Shown here: positions 33,847 through 44,288 of the stretch, one piece after another
How the letters are laid out: the number at the start of each line of letters is the position of its first letter
Numbering within the stretch: the stretch's first letter is position 1
Assembly: GCF_900143075.1 (NCBI RefSeq)
Contig: NZ_FRCY01000007.1
Location: 62,001-126,000 of the forward strand
Direction of reading: 5' to 3'
Source: Cyclobacterium lianum
GTDB taxonomy: Bacteria > Bacteroidota > Bacteroidia > Cytophagales > Cyclobacteriaceae
DNA: 64,000 bases
The notes under the pieces: generated by a model
Database searches by the model: none
Told to the model about the DNA's origin: nothing
Seen by the model: only the letters and a program-made list of their open reading frames with translations
Translations under genes and position numbers: made by a program

Positions 33847-36800
33847 TTAAAAGGATACATTCAGGTTAAAGCCAATATTTCTTGTGGAAGGCATTTCACC
33901 ATATCCGAAACCTTGAGCGTTGCCGCCCTTGCCGTCAAACTCCGGATCCAGATGGGGATGATTTCTGAACAAAATTGCCAGGTTTCTACCCACTGCAGAA
34001 ATCCGTACACTTTGAAGAAAAGTATTGGATAGCAGGGATTGAGGCAGACTGTATCCTAGTGACAGCTCCCGCAACTTGACAAAAGATCCATCAAAAATTC
34101 CGGATTCGTGGTAGGTTCTCGGATTCTGCGCATTCCAGAAAGGTTGGGCACCGACGATCACATCATTGGGCACATAAACCGGGCTTTCGTCCGTACCGAC
34201 ATTTTTCACGCCCTGACCGATGACACCCTCTTCCCGGCCAATTGCAGTTTCCACATATTGTCCGGTTTTACGAGCCAGGCCTGTTCCGACGTCAAACAGG
34301 TCTCCCCCCATACGGACATCTATCAATGAACCAAAACTAAATCCCCTGTAGGTAAAGGTATTTGACAACCCTCCTATCCAGTCCGGCTGAATATTACCCA
34401 ATTGGAAAGTGCCTGCCTCTAACTGGGGAAGCCCATTGCTGTACACAATCTCGCCCTCAGGAGAACGCAGGTACCGTCTCCCGTAAAGAGTACCGTAGGG
34501 TTGTCCTATCCTGGCTTCGGAGGTAAGGCTGTTTTGGCTGCCAAGCGTATAGTTTTCAAGTCCTTCAGCAAGTTCTACCACGAGGTTTCTGTTTCTGGCA
34601 AAATTCAATGCCACATCCCAGTTAAGACCCCCGGCGTTTTGTAAAACGGATCCGGTCAACATCAACTCTACACCCTGGTTGGTGATTTTACCGGCATTCA
34701 AAATCTGGCTCTCATAACCTGATGCCCTGGATATCGCCACCGCCAGGATCTGGTTTGTGGTAGCCTGGTGGTAGTAGGTGAAGTCTAATCCTATCCTGCC
34801 ATTCAGAAACCTCAGGTCCAAACCGATTTCCTGCCCGGTCGTAATTTCTGGTTTGAGGTTTCTGTTGGCGATCTCGTCAGACGCAGCATAGGTAGGCGTC
34901 GTTCCAGCCCACAATCCCTGTGAGGCAAACACCTGATTCAGCAGATAAGGATCGGCATCATTTCCTACCTGTGCCAAACTGGCTCTGACCTTGGCAAAGG
35001 AAAGGAAATTGCTCTGTACATTGAATAGATCTGTCAATACTGCGCTCAGGGCTACAGAGGGATAAAAAAAGGAGTTGCCATTAACGGGCAAAGTACTGGA
35101 CCAGTCATTTCTTCCGGTTACATCCAGAAATATTGAATTGGCATACCCAAACTGGGCAGAACCAAACACACTATTCACCACCTGCTTCCGGATCTCACTT
35201 GATGGCACTACCGGACTGGCATAATTCCCCAGGTTATACAGGCCATCGATGGTCAGCTCTCTTACATTTACGGAGGACATTTGGTAATTATTTACCCTGT
35301 TGATCGCTCCGCCCTGCAGGTTGAGAGAAAACCCGTTATCCAGCATTTTATTATAGGTCAGGATAATGTCACTATTGGTTTCCTGACTGGTCACTTGTGT
35401 GTCTGTGTAGGCTCCCAGTATGCGCACAAAGTTTTTGGTCCTTTCTACACTGGTCACATCTGTTCTGCTGTCTGTCCAGAAATCTGTTCCGGAACGGACC
35501 ATCACACTGAAATCATCGGTGAAACTGTAGGTAGCGGCGATATTTCCGACCAATCTATCCTTTTCGTTGGCATTGGGATACCGGTCCTGCAGGAAATAAG
35601 GGTTCGAAAAATATTCGTGCTGCCAGTTGGCGTAGGGATAATCATCTCCGGGACGGAAGGTTTCCCTCTGGATATCGTAATATTGCTCCCAGTTCTTCAG
35701 CTTATCAAAATCCGTGTGCCGGTGTGCCCAGATAAAATCAGAACTACCGGTATACCTTCTGTTGTCTGAGCCGGATTTTACATACTCGGCGTTTACAGTA
35801 AATTTAAGTTTGTCAGTAAAATTGTAACCCGCATTAAGTTTGAAGTTGTTTCTGTAATAGTTGTTGTTGTACATGATGCTTGACTGGTCCAGTCTGCCCA
35901 TAGACAACCTGAAATTGCCCGATTCGTTGGCTCCTGCGACAGCCAGGTTGTGGGTCATGCTCCTGCCGGTTTCCCAAAATTGCTGAAAATTATCCGGTTG
36001 GGGCAAGAGAGGTTCCCTACCCGGAGCGCTGTACCAGAGTGGCACCTCGGTACCGTCCATAGGCTGGCCCCAGCTTTCATCCACGCCTGCAGTACCTCGG
36101 ATTCCATCCGCGTCAAAGCCGTTTCTACCGTCAACATACCAGGTTCTGTATCCGATACCCCCCCCGTAGATATTCTGCAAACCCGGTTCAACAAGCGGCC
36201 TGTCGAAGGTCATGTTGGTATTGTATTCTACCCCTATCCCTTTAGATCCGGAACCATCTTTGGTGGTGACCATGATGACGCCATTGGCTGCTCTGGATCC
36301 GTAAAGTGCTGCGGCCGTAGCGCCTTTGAGTACATTTATTTCCTTTATATTGTCCGGATTGATCTCAGACAGCCCTCCGCCGTACCGTCTGTCAGAAGAT
36401 TGTTCCAAAGGTACACCATCCAAAACCACGAGAGGCTGGTTATTTCCAGCTACAGAGGATGAACCCCTGATCACAATATGTGAACCACTTCCTGGCATGG
36501 AGTTGCTATTGATCTGTACACCGGCCACACGGCCGGAAAGGTTATTGGCAATATTCGGCTGGCGGGCATCTGCTATCTGGCTACCCTCTACCGCCTGTGT
36601 AGTGTAGCCTAACGCCTTCTTTTCGCGTTCCATTCCAAAGGCCGTAACGACCACCTCCGAAAGTGCCGTCTCATCCGGTAATAAAGAGACTGTCAATTCA
36701 GACTGATTTCCTACCTTGACTTCCTTTTTATCATATCCGATAAAGGATACTTCCAGTAAATTCTCTTCTGCTGACAGGGAAAGTGAAAATTCCCCATTGA

Positions 36801-37011
36801 TATCCGTCGCAGCACCCTTGGTGGTTCCCTTTACCAGAATACTGGCTCCCGGAATTGGCTGCTTGTTTTCGTCAATTACCTTTCCAGATACCGACCGCTC
36901 CTGTGCAAAGAGCGGATTAATTACAGTCGATCCAATAAGAATCGTCAATCCAAGGAGGAGTTTGGCTATGCCGGTACTCCAGTCCTTTGCCTGAGTAAAT
37001 TTTTTAATCAT
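33847..37011 (-). CDS. SusC/RagA-like TonB-dependent transporter
   Basis: The 1054-residue product has a signal peptide, a carboxypeptidase-like domain (RSVSGKVIDENKQPIPGASILVKG), a plug domain with VVTAFGMEREKKALGYTTQ and KGATAAALYGSRAANGVIMVTTK, and a large barrel ending GFNLNVSF. It takes up nutrients across the outer membrane with TonB energy, working with the SusD protein downstream. No sensor, anti-sigma factor or glycosidase gene is next to it. Two copies of the cluster leader motif precede it, one at 37012-37026 touching the ATG and one at 37066-37075. Confidence 0.97.
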   Translation of the reverse strand: MIKKFTQAKDWSTGIAKLLLGLTILIGSTVINPLFAQERSVSGKVIDENKQPIPGASILVKGTTKGAATDINGEFSLSLSAEENLLEVSFIGYDKKEVKVGNQSELTVSLLPDETALSEVVVTAFGMEREKKALGYTTQAVEGSQIADARQPNIANNLSGRVAGVQINSNSMPGSGSHIVIRGSSSVAGNNQPLVVLDGVPLEQSSDRRYGGGLSEINPDNIKEINVLKGATAAALYGSRAANGVIMVTTKDGSGSKGIGVEYNTNMTFDRPLVEPGLQNIYGGGIGYRTWYVDGRNGFDADGIRGTAGVDESWGQPMDGTEVPLWYSAPGREPLLPQPDNFQQFWETGRSMTHNLAVAGANESGNFRLSMGRLDQSSIMYNNNYYRNNFKLNAGYNFTDKLKFTVNAEYVKSGSDNRRYTGSSDFIWAHRHTDFDKLKNWEQYYDIQRETFRPGDDYPYANWQHEYFSNPYFLQDRYPNANEKDRLVGNIAATYSFTDDFSVMVRSGTDFWTDSRTDVTSVERTKNFVRILGAYTDTQVTSQETNSDIILTYNKMLDNGFSLNLQGGAINRVNNYQMSSVNVRELTIDGLYNLGNYASPVVPSSEIRKQVVNSVFGSAQFGYANSIFLDVTGRNDWSSTLPVNGNSFFYPSVALSAVLTDLFNVQSNFLSFAKVRASLAQVGNDADPYLLNQVFASQGLWAGTTPTYAASDEIANRNLKPEITTGQEIGLDLRFLNGRIGLDFTYYHQATTNQILAVAISRASGYESQILNAGKITNQGVELMLTGSVLQNAGGLNWDVALNFARNRNLVVELAEGLENYTLGSQNSLTSEARIGQPYGTLYGRRYLRSPEGEIVYSNGLPQLEAGTFQLGNIQPDWIGGLSNTFTYRGFSFGSLIDVRMGGDLFDVGTGLARKTGQYVETAIGREEGVIGQGVKNVGTDESPVYVPNDVIVGAQPFWNAQNPRTYHESGIFDGSFVKLRELSLGYSLPQSLLSNTFLQSVRISAVGRNLAILFRNHPHLDPEFDGKGGNAQGFGYGEMPSTRNIGFNLNVSF

Positions 37012-37026
37012 GTTGTAAATGGTTAA
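37012..37026 (-). promoter_or_regulatory. Leader motif of SusC, copy 4
   Basis: The minus strand reads TTAACCATTTACAAC directly before the SusC ATG. A further TTAACCACTT is at 37066-37075. Confidence 0.4.
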
Positions 37027-37654
37027 TAAGTTAATATTTAAACCAGATTTTAAACTGGTAAGCCCAAGTGGTTAATTTTTGGGTGTTTTGAAAAGGCTAT
37101 TGTGGGGTTTTATCAAACTAAAAAGTAATAATGGTTATTTTTAACCCATACTCTTTAATTTTCGATAAATATAAAACAGGAAACCGAATAAGAAAAATTT
37201 ACCAAATTATTTTTTAATACATCTTAAAAAACGAAATTAATAATAATTATATTTATATTTATTTTTTTTATTATTTTAATAACATTTTAATTTCTTTAAA
37301 ATTGTTTAACACATATTATAATAATAAAATTATCATTTATTTGAAAAAATATGAAATGCTATTTTTTGTAACAATACCAGCCTATAGGTTTTAATTTTAA
37401 CCATTAAAAACATTTTTTTATTATTTTAAAATTTTTCAAGCTATTTTATACCCCTTTTTTATCTATTTTTTTGAAAAATTAATGAATTGGGATTGATTTA
37501 CTAACCTAAAAAATATGTAATCCATTATTCAGTATAATATATTATATACTGTTATATAATCAGATTATTATTCTAAATTAATTGTAAAACAGGCTATTCT
37601 TCGGTGTCTGGTCCGCGTTTCCAGGGACTAATACAAACAATAGTCAATATAAAA

Positions 37655-37690
37655 CGAAAAAGCCCAGGCTCAAAACGAACCCAGGCTTCT
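37655..37690 (-). terminator. Terminator of tex
   Basis: On the minus strand AAGCCTGGG and CCTGGGCTT form a nine-pair stem that includes two G-U pairs in RNA, followed by TTTTTCGTTTT. On the plus strand the same arms have two mismatches, so it works mainly for tex. Confidence 0.7.
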
Positions 37691-37712
37691 CTCAAAAAGG
37701 ATGATACATTCT

Positions 37713-39974
37713 TTATTTTTCGAATTTTTGCTTCAGTAAATTTAATTTTTCTTCCATACTTTCCGCGTTGTTCCGTTTTGCAACATTCGGCTTCCTTACA
37801 GCCTTGCCGGCCGCCGGCTCCCGACTTGTTTTCGCAAATGGATCCGCTTTCATGCTCAATCCAATACGCTTTCTCGATACATCCACTTCCATCACGGTGA
37901 CCATTACTTTTTGATTTACCGAAACCACTTCCTTGGGATCCCTGACAAACCTATCTGCCAGCTGACTTAAATGAACCAAACCATCCTGATGAACGCCTAC
38001 ATCTACGAAAGCTCCAAATTGCGTGATATTTGTAACTATTCCCGGTAATTTCATGCCTACCTTCAGGTCCTTCATTTCATTGATGGTCTCTTCAAACTGA
38101 AACACTTCAAACTTTTCCCTGGGATCTCTCCCCGGTTTGCCCAGTTCTTCAAGGATATCCTGAAGTGTAGGCAGCCCTACCTGTTCGTCTACATATTGCT
38201 GGAGTGGTATTTTCTGTACAAGACCATCGTCTTTAATCAGTTGCTTTACTGATACACCCATATCACTGGCCATACGTTCAATCAGTGCATATCTTTCAGG
38301 ATGAACCGCACTACTATCCAATGGATTAACTCCATTTCTGATCCTCAAAAATCCAGCCGCCTGCTCGTAAGCTTTCTCTCCCAATCGGGGTACTTTCTTT
38401 ATGTCTTCCCTGCTTTTAAAAGGTCCGTGTTCATTTCTGAAAGCGACTATATTTTGCGCGAGAGATGGACCCAGACCCGAAACATAGGTTAGCAGTTGTT
38501 TCGATGCGGTATTCACTTCCACCCCTACCCCGTTTACACAACTCATGACAGTATCGTCAAGCGCATTTCTGAGTGCGGTTTGATCAACATCATGTTGATA
38601 TTGGCCTACCCCGATGGACTTGGCATCAATCTTTACCAGTTCTGCCAGAGGATCCATCAGTCTTCTACCGATGGAAACTGCTCCCCTCACAGTAAGATCA
38701 TGGTCCGGGAATTCCTCTCTGGCTACGTCGGAAGCAGAATAGATCGATGCTCCGCTTTCATTCACCATGACTACCAATATTTCTGCGGGCAGCCCGATGT
38801 TCTTAATAAATAATTCGGTTTCTCTGCTAGCGGTGCCGTTTCCTATGGCTATGGCTTCGATGCCATGTTTTTCTGCAAGATATTTGACCAATGCGCCAGA
38901 TTCGTGTGTCTTTCTTTGTGGCTCGTTAGGGTAGATGGTTTCACTCTGCAGCAATTGCCCCTGGGGACCAAGACAAACCAACTTGCAACCTGTCCGGAAG
39001 CCAGGGTCTATAGCCAGCACGACTTTTTCTCCCAAAGGAGAAGCCAGGAGCAACTGTCTCAGATTCTCTGCAAACACCCTTATAGCCTCCTCATCTGCCT
39101 TTTTCTTGGAATACAGCCGGATTTCGGTTTCCATCGAAGGTTTTAATAGTCTCCGGTAACTGTCCTTTACGGCCATACTTACCTGCAGGGCGCAGGAGTT
39201 GGACGCCTGCAGCACATTCTTCTCGATCAACTGGAGCGCATCTGCATCTGCAGGACCGGTATCCATCATCAAAAAAAGCTCCTTTTCACCTCTCCTCATG
39301 GCCAGAACCCTGTGAGAAGGGGCAGATTTGATGGGCTCTTCCCATTCAAAATAATCTTTATATTTTATCGCTTCCTGTTCTTTACCGGGAATTACTTTGA
39401 CCGTGAATTTTCCCTCTTCTATAAATAATTTCCGAAGCTTTTTTCTTACATCAAGGTCTTCATTGATCCATTCGGCCATGATATCCCTGGCGCCCTGCAG
39501 GGCTTCCTCTATGTTGTTCACACCCTTTTCTTCGTTAACGAAGCTTTCGGCCAAAGCCTCCGGCTGACCGGTCTCCTGCGCAAATATCTGCAGGGCCAGG
39601 GGCTCCAGACCCTTTTCACGGGCAATCGTTCCCTTGGTTCTCCGCTTCGGTTTGTAGGGCAGGTAGATGTCTTCCAACAGACTCATGGTTTCGGCGGCCT
39701 GTACCCGGGACTCAAGTTCTGCGGTCAATTTCCCCTGTTCTTCTATGGACTTTAGAATGGCTTCCTTTCTCTTTTCCAGGTCTCTCAGTTGCTGAAGCCG
39801 ATCCCGGATGGCGGCAACCTGAACTTCATCCAGGCTTCCGGTGACCTCCTTCCTGTATCTTGAAATAAAGGGGATGGTAGCGCCCTCGTCTAATAAGCCG
39901 GCTGTATTTAAGACCTGATCGTTACGTACACCCAACTCACTGGCTATCTTTGAATAATAGTTCAACTCTGACAT
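37713..39974 (-). CDS. tex: Tex family RNA-binding transcription factor
   Basis: The 753-residue protein follows the full Tex layout: an N-terminal helical domain (ELNYYSKIASELG), a YqgF-like RNase H fold with VLAIDPGFRTGCKLVCLG, helix-hairpin-helix motifs (GVGVEVNTASKQLLTYVSGLGPSLAQNIVAFR) and a C-terminal S1 domain (DLKVGMKLPGIVTNITQFGAFVDVGVHQDGLVHLSQLAD). It binds nucleic acid and acts in transcription. The C-terminal tail is basic. It is convergent in no sense with SusC: both read leftwards, with a terminator between. Confidence 0.96.
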   Translation of the reverse strand: MSELNYYSKIASELGVRNDQVLNTAGLLDEGATIPFISRYRKEVTGSLDEVQVAAIRDRLQQLRDLEKRKEAILKSIEEQGKLTAELESRVQAAETMSLLEDIYLPYKPKRRTKGTIAREKGLEPLALQIFAQETGQPEALAESFVNEEKGVNNIEEALQGARDIMAEWINEDLDVRKKLRKLFIEEGKFTVKVIPGKEQEAIKYKDYFEWEEPIKSAPSHRVLAMRRGEKELFLMMDTGPADADALQLIEKNVLQASNSCALQVSMAVKDSYRRLLKPSMETEIRLYSKKKADEEAIRVFAENLRQLLLASPLGEKVVLAIDPGFRTGCKLVCLGPQGQLLQSETIYPNEPQRKTHESGALVKYLAEKHGIEAIAIGNGTASRETELFIKNIGLPAEILVVMVNESGASIYSASDVAREEFPDHDLTVRGAVSIGRRLMDPLAELVKIDAKSIGVGQYQHDVDQTALRNALDDTVMSCVNGVGVEVNTASKQLLTYVSGLGPSLAQNIVAFRNEHGPFKSREDIKKVPRLGEKAYEQAAGFLRIRNGVNPLDSSAVHPERYALIERMASDMGVSVKQLIKDDGLVQKIPLQQYVDEQVGLPTLQDILEELGKPGRDPREKFEVFQFEETINEMKDLKVGMKLPGIVTNITQFGAFVDVGVHQDGLVHLSQLADRFVRDPKEVVSVNQKVMVTVMEVDVSRKRIGLSMKADPFAKTSREPAAGKAVRKPNVAKRNNAESMEEKLNLLKQKFEK

Positions 39975-40089
39975 GAATAAAAATTATTTACTGCTGGTTT
40001 TTAATTTCAGGCCGCAATTTAAGTCTATTTTCTCGTCGAGCATGGAAAAAACTGAAAATCCTCGATGCGGTTTTTCCCGTTTCAAGTGG

Positions 40090-40097
40090 TATATTTG
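40090..40097 (+). promoter_or_regulatory. -7 box of the Hpt gene
   Basis: TATATTTG lies 25 bases before the ATG at 40123. It fits TAnnTTTG exactly. No clear TTG is seen upstream. Confidence 0.5.
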
Positions 40098-40122
40098 TAG
40101 CTTGTATAAGACCTAAACCACA

Positions 40123-40488
40123 ATGAAAGATAGCCAGGGAAAACTGTATAACCTCATCAATCTGGAAGAAATCAGCGGAGGAAGCGATGAGTTTATTGTC
40201 GAAATGACCAAATTATTTATCGATCAGGCCAGGAAGACCATTAGTGGTCTGAATGCTGCATTTGACGAAAAAAATTATACCGAAATAAAAAACCTGGCTC
40301 ACCAGATCAAACCGAGCATTGACAATATCAAAATTGATATATTAAGCCCTATTATCAGAGAAATTGAGCAGCTGGCTGAGGCAGAAGGCCAGCCGGACAA
40401 GCTTTCTCCTTTGATAATGGAAACCAATACCGTGCTGGAAACAGTAATCTCCCAGTTGGAAACAGAGCTCGAAACAAGGAGAAAATAA
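40123..40488 (+). CDS. Hpt domain protein
   Basis: The 121-residue protein is a single histidine phosphotransfer domain, with the predicted phospho-His at His60 (NLAHQIKPSIDNIKI). Such proteins shuttle phosphate between a hybrid histidine kinase and a response regulator. No kinase or regulator gene is adjacent, so its partners are elsewhere. It is divergent from tex and convergent with the amidase gene (3 bp between stops). Confidence 0.85.
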   Translation: MKDSQGKLYNLINLEEISGGSDEFIVEMTKLFIDQARKTISGLNAAFDEKNYTEIKNLAHQIKPSIDNIKIDILSPIIREIEQLAEAEGQPDKLSPLIMETNTVLETVISQLETELETRRK

Positions 40489-40491
40489 GTG

Positions 40492-41556
40492 TCAGGGATA
40501 AAACGCCCGGAGCCTTCTTTCTACTATTCGAACATCGGCAGCTTTTCCCTGCTTCTCCAAAACCGAAGCCCTCAACCGGTGACAGTCCCCGGCGAGATAA
40601 GAATCAGGAAAGGATCTTACCGAAAGCGTAAGCAAGTGATAGGCACTGTCCAACTCGTCCTCTGAGCCGGACTCTAGAAGCGCCTTTCCTCTTTCGTAGT
40701 TGGACTTCCATTGCAAAGCTTCCGGACGCATCCTTTCTGCTTCCTGAAAAACCTCAAACGGTGGGATTTCGCCTGGTTCCTTTTTTGGCCTGATTTCAGG
40801 AACAGGTGCGGAAAAAAATGCAGCAATTGCGTCGAAGTAAGCCCTTGCTTCCAATCGATTGTATTTTTCCCTTTTAAGCCTGCGCTCTTCCCCGGGATGG
40901 GTGAAAAAAGATGCCTCGGCAATGATGCCCGGGATTCCGTAGGTTCCCCGGAGAACACTGGCCCCGGAATTTGAAAATATGGTATAATCCGAAACCAGGC
41001 TGAATGGCCCTTGATTTTCAAAGAGGGCATTCCTCAGGCGCTCAGCTACTATTTTTCCAAAATTTACACTTGCTGGATTTTCCAATGCACTACCATGAAA
41101 ATAAACGATGGGAAAATTTACTGTCGGATCAGCAGTAGCATTGTGGTGAATGGAAACGAATATATCGGCATGGCTTTTCCTGGCCATCCTGCTACGGTCT
41201 TCCAGAGGAACAAAAGTATCGTCTGTTCTGGTAAGAACTACTGTGGCTCCGGCCTCCTCAAGCATTTCGGAGAGCACCAAAGCTACCCGTAGATTCACCC
41301 ATTCCTCCCGCTCACCTGAAGGGCCTACCCGATATGAGTCTGTGGCTGCTGTACCGCCATGACCGGGGTCAATGCAGATTACTTTGCCGTCCAATGGAGG
41401 TACTGCTGAGAGGGCTGCCTTAGCCGGGTAATAGGAAACCAGGCTCCCAATGGCAATCAGCAGCAGCACGAACCCATGCCAAATTCCAGTATTGTTTTTC
41501 AAGCCTGATAGCGGCCCATCACACAAGAAATCTCGTTGACCAGAATATCGTTTCAT
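40492..41556 (-). CDS. N-acetylmuramoyl-L-alanine amidase
   Basis: The 354-residue protein has a basic N-terminus and one hydrophobic segment (about 28-45), then an amidase_3 catalytic domain. Zinc ligands visible are His66 (CIDPGHGG), a Glu near 84-85 (REEWVNL) and His137 (SIHHNA); the catalytic Glu lies in IIAEASFFTHP. The C-terminal 100 residues are helical and of unknown role. It cuts the peptide from murein in the periplasm. It could be a membrane-anchored enzyme rather than a secreted one. Confidence 0.93.
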   Translation of the reverse strand: MKRYSGQRDFLCDGPLSGLKNNTGIWHGFVLLLIAIGSLVSYYPAKAALSAVPPLDGKVICIDPGHGGTAATDSYRVGPSGEREEWVNLRVALVLSEMLEEAGATVVLTRTDDTFVPLEDRSRMARKSHADIFVSIHHNATADPTVNFPIVYFHGSALENPASVNFGKIVAERLRNALFENQGPFSLVSDYTIFSNSGASVLRGTYGIPGIIAEASFFTHPGEERRLKREKYNRLEARAYFDAIAAFFSAPVPEIRPKKEPGEIPPFEVFQEAERMRPEALQWKSNYERGKALLESGSEDELDSAYHLLTLSVRSFPDSYLAGDCHRLRASVLEKQGKAADVRIVERRLRAFYP

Positions 41557-41747
41557 GTCTAGCGGCTTTTAAGGCTCAAAGCGGCAACAGTATTAATCCT
41601 AAACGGACGAAGGTATATAATTGTCTACTTTACAGGTCCTTTTTCAATGGCCTGATCCCAAAATTATCCAGGCGGCAGACCATTGACAACCGCGGTGGCA
41701 CGCAAGCAAGCGAACATCTTTAATTTTGCGCCTTGTCTCGCAATTCT

Positions 41748-43970
41748 TTAATTGATCTCCAGAACTTCTATCTCCGTTGCGGTCTCTGTCTCCACCTGCA
41801 CCACCCTGGGCTTCATTTCTTCTCTGTTGATATCGGATATCCCCAACGGACTATCCAGGGGGATAAATGGGGCGATAACAATGGAAACAATGGAAGTCAG
41901 TTTGATGAGAATATTCATGGATGGCCCTGATGTGTCTTTAAACGGATCTCCTACGGTATCTCCGGTAACAGAAGCTTTGTGAGGCTCGGAACCTTTGTAA
42001 TACATCTCACCGTTGATTTCCACTCCTTTCTCAAAGGATTTTTTGGCATTGTCCCAGGCACCACCGGCATTGTTCTGGAAAATACCCATCAAAACTCCGG
42101 ACACGGTCACTCCGGCCAACATTCCGCCTAAAACTTCGTGACCAAAAAGAAATCCAACAATAATCGGAGCCAAAAGGGCTATGGCACCCGGCGCCACCAT
42201 TTCCCGGATGGAGGCTTTGGTAGAAATCTCCACACATTTTTCGTAATCCGGCTTTTCGGTATAGTCCATTATTCCCGGCATTTCCTTGAACTGCCTTCTC
42301 ACCTCATTCACCATGTCCATAGCTGCACGCCCTACTGCCGCTATTGCCAGAGATGAAAAGATAAAGGGTATCATGGCCCCAACAAACAAGCCTGACAAGA
42401 CGTCTGCTTTGTAAATATCAATGGTAGAAATGCCTGATATACCTACATAGGCAGCAAACAGTGCCAGGGCAGTCAAAGCCGCTGATGCAATGGCAAATCC
42501 TTTACCGGTAGCAGCTGTAGTGTTGCCTACCGCATCCAGAATATCTGTTCTTTCCCTTACTTCTTTGGGAAGTCCCGACATTTCTGCTATTCCTCCCGCA
42601 TTATCCGCAATCGGTCCGAATGCATCTATGGCCAATTGCATGGCCGTAGTAGCCATCATCCCGGCTGCTGCAATGGCCACACCATACAGTCCGGCAGCCA
42701 TGTAGGAGGAGAAAATACCACCCGCAAGCACCAGAATCGGCAATACAGTGGACTGCATACCCACTGCCAGACCACCGATGATGTTGGTAGCGTGGCCGGT
42801 AGAGGATTGCCTGATGATTGAATTAACAGGCCCCTTGCCCATGGCTGTATAATGTTCTGTAATGATGCTCATCAGCGCTCCCACGATCAGTCCGATAAAA
42901 ACCGCACCAAAAACCCCCATTTTTGTAAATGCTATGGAGTTTAACCGGGACATCACCAGGTCTCCCTCGGGCAACATGTAATCGATGACAAAAAAGGATG
43001 CCGCTACCGTCAACAAGATGGAAATCCAATTTCCCCTGTTCAGGGCTGCCTGAACACTGCCTGTCTCAGATGATATTTTTACGAATACTGTACCGATGAT
43101 GGAGAAAACCAATCCCAGTCCGGCGATGACCAGTGGCAACAATACCGGGGCGATACCTCCGAAATTATCATTGCTGACGATTTCACGACCCAGCACCATC
43201 GAGGCCAGTATGGTGGCCACATAGGATCCGAACAAGTCAGCGCCCATTCCCGCTACGTCGCCCACATTATCGCCCACATTATCGGCAATGGTAGCCGGGT
43301 TTCTAACATCATCTTCGGGTATACCCGCTTCTACTTTACCTACCAGATCAGCTCCTACATCTGCCGCCTTGGTATAGATCCCTCCACCTACTCTGGCAAA
43401 AAGGGCGATAGATTCAGCTCCGAGAGAAAAACCGGCCAAAACCTCCAGCGCGGTCTCCATTTCGTGACCATTGACATCGCCTCCGGAGGACAATACAAAC
43501 ATGTGATAAAAGATGATGAACAAACCACCCATACCCAAAACGGCAAGTCCGGCAACGCCCAGGCCCATGACGGTGCCTCCTGAAAAAGACACATTTAAGG
43601 CTTTGGCAAGGCTGGTTTTAGCCGCTTCAGTGGTCCTTACATTGGCTTTGGTGGCGATTTTCATTCCAAGGTATCCGGCAAAGGCCGACAGTACGGCTCC
43701 GATAATGAAAGATACCGCGATGACCGGACTGGAATTGTCCAGCAAAGTACCTGACCAGCCGAGGATAATTGCGGCGATCACAACAAAATATATCATCACT
43801 TTCCATTCCGCTTTCAGGAAGGACATGGCTCCTTTGCCAATATATCCGGCCAGTTCCACCATATTTTGTTCGCCGGACGGTTGCCTGTTTACCCAGGCAG
43901 ATTTAATGGCCATCACCACCAACCCAAAAATACCCAAAAAAGGGACCAAATAGAGAAATAATTGTTCCAT
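41748..43970 (-). CDS. hppA: K+-dependent membrane-bound pyrophosphatase
   Basis: From the ATG at 43968-43970 the product has 740 residues with about 16 membrane helices. It holds the substrate motif [47 protein letters not shown]. The block [24 protein letters not shown] has Ala at the position that marks the K+-dependent group, so it is a Na+- and/or H+-pumping pyrophosphatase rather than a K+-independent one. It uses pyrophosphate to charge the membrane. Upstream in-frame codons to 44075 are excluded by the promoter at 44010-44039. Confidence 0.95.
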   Translation of the reverse strand: MEQLFLYLVPFLGIFGLVVMAIKSAWVNRQPSGEQNMVELAGYIGKGAMSFLKAEWKVMIYFVVIAAIILGWSGTLLDNSSPVIAVSFIIGAVLSAFAGYLGMKIATKANVRTTEAAKTSLAKALNVSFSGGTVMGLGVAGLAVLGMGGLFIIFYHMFVLSSGGDVNGHEMETALEVLAGFSLGAESIALFARVGGGIYTKAADVGADLVGKVEAGIPEDDVRNPATIADNVGDNVGDVAGMGADLFGSYVATILASMVLGREIVSNDNFGGIAPVLLPLVIAGLGLVFSIIGTVFVKISSETGSVQAALNRGNWISILLTVAASFFVIDYMLPEGDLVMSRLNSIAFTKMGVFGAVFIGLIVGALMSIITEHYTAMGKGPVNSIIRQSSTGHATNIIGGLAVGMQSTVLPILVLAGGIFSSYMAAGLYGVAIAAAGMMATTAMQLAIDAFGPIADNAGGIAEMSGLPKEVRERTDILDAVGNTTAATGKGFAIASAALTALALFAAYVGISGISTIDIYKADVLSGLFVGAMIPFIFSSLAIAAVGRAAMDMVNEVRRQFKEMPGIMDYTEKPDYEKCVEISTKASIREMVAPGAIALLAPIIVGFLFGHEVLGGMLAGVTVSGVLMGIFQNNAGGAWDNAKKSFEKGVEINGEMYYKGSEPHKASVTGDTVGDPFKDTSGPSMNILIKLTSIVSIVIAPFIPLDSPLGISDINREEMKPRVVQVETETATEIEVLEIN

Positions 43971-44009
43971 ATCAACTATTAAAGAAACACACAGATTTTT
44001 TAATTTCGA

Positions 44010-44039
44010 CAAAGATATTATTATTCCCAATCCTTTCAA
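44010..44039 (-). promoter_or_regulatory. Promoter of the pyrophosphatase gene
   Basis: On the minus strand a TTG at 44039-44037 is followed after exactly 19 bp by TATCTTTG at 44017-44010, a full match to the Bacteroidota consensus. The transcript should start near 44003, leaving a leader of about 33 bases. Confidence 0.8.
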
Positions 44040-44288
44040 GGAAGAATTTGCAAAAGATACAATTGGCAATGCCATTACCTCAGATTGGCGCTTTTCTGAT
44101 CAAAAATTCTGACTTTTTGGAGTAATTCAATGAATTTTTCAGGTTTTTTTAGCAAATTAACCCTAAACACTTATTCGGAAGACAGCCTTGCCTGTGTCCA
44201 TCGCATTATTTTACCATTGGTCCATTTTGCATTAAAATTTGTCAGTAATTTCAAGCTAATTTGTCCCGAAGCTAATCCCACGTGCATT

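Larger units (their letters stand above)
37012..37712. other. Long AT-rich region upstream of SusC
   Basis: About 700 bases separate SusC and tex. From about 37140 to 37600 the sequence is almost only A and T. The leader motifs of SusC lie at 37012-37026 (TTAACCATTTACAAC) and 37066-37075 (TTAACCACTT) on the minus strand. CAGTATA and TATACTG (37530-37551) form an inverted repeat. The tex terminator lies at 37655-37690. No gene is visible. Confidence 0.6.
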
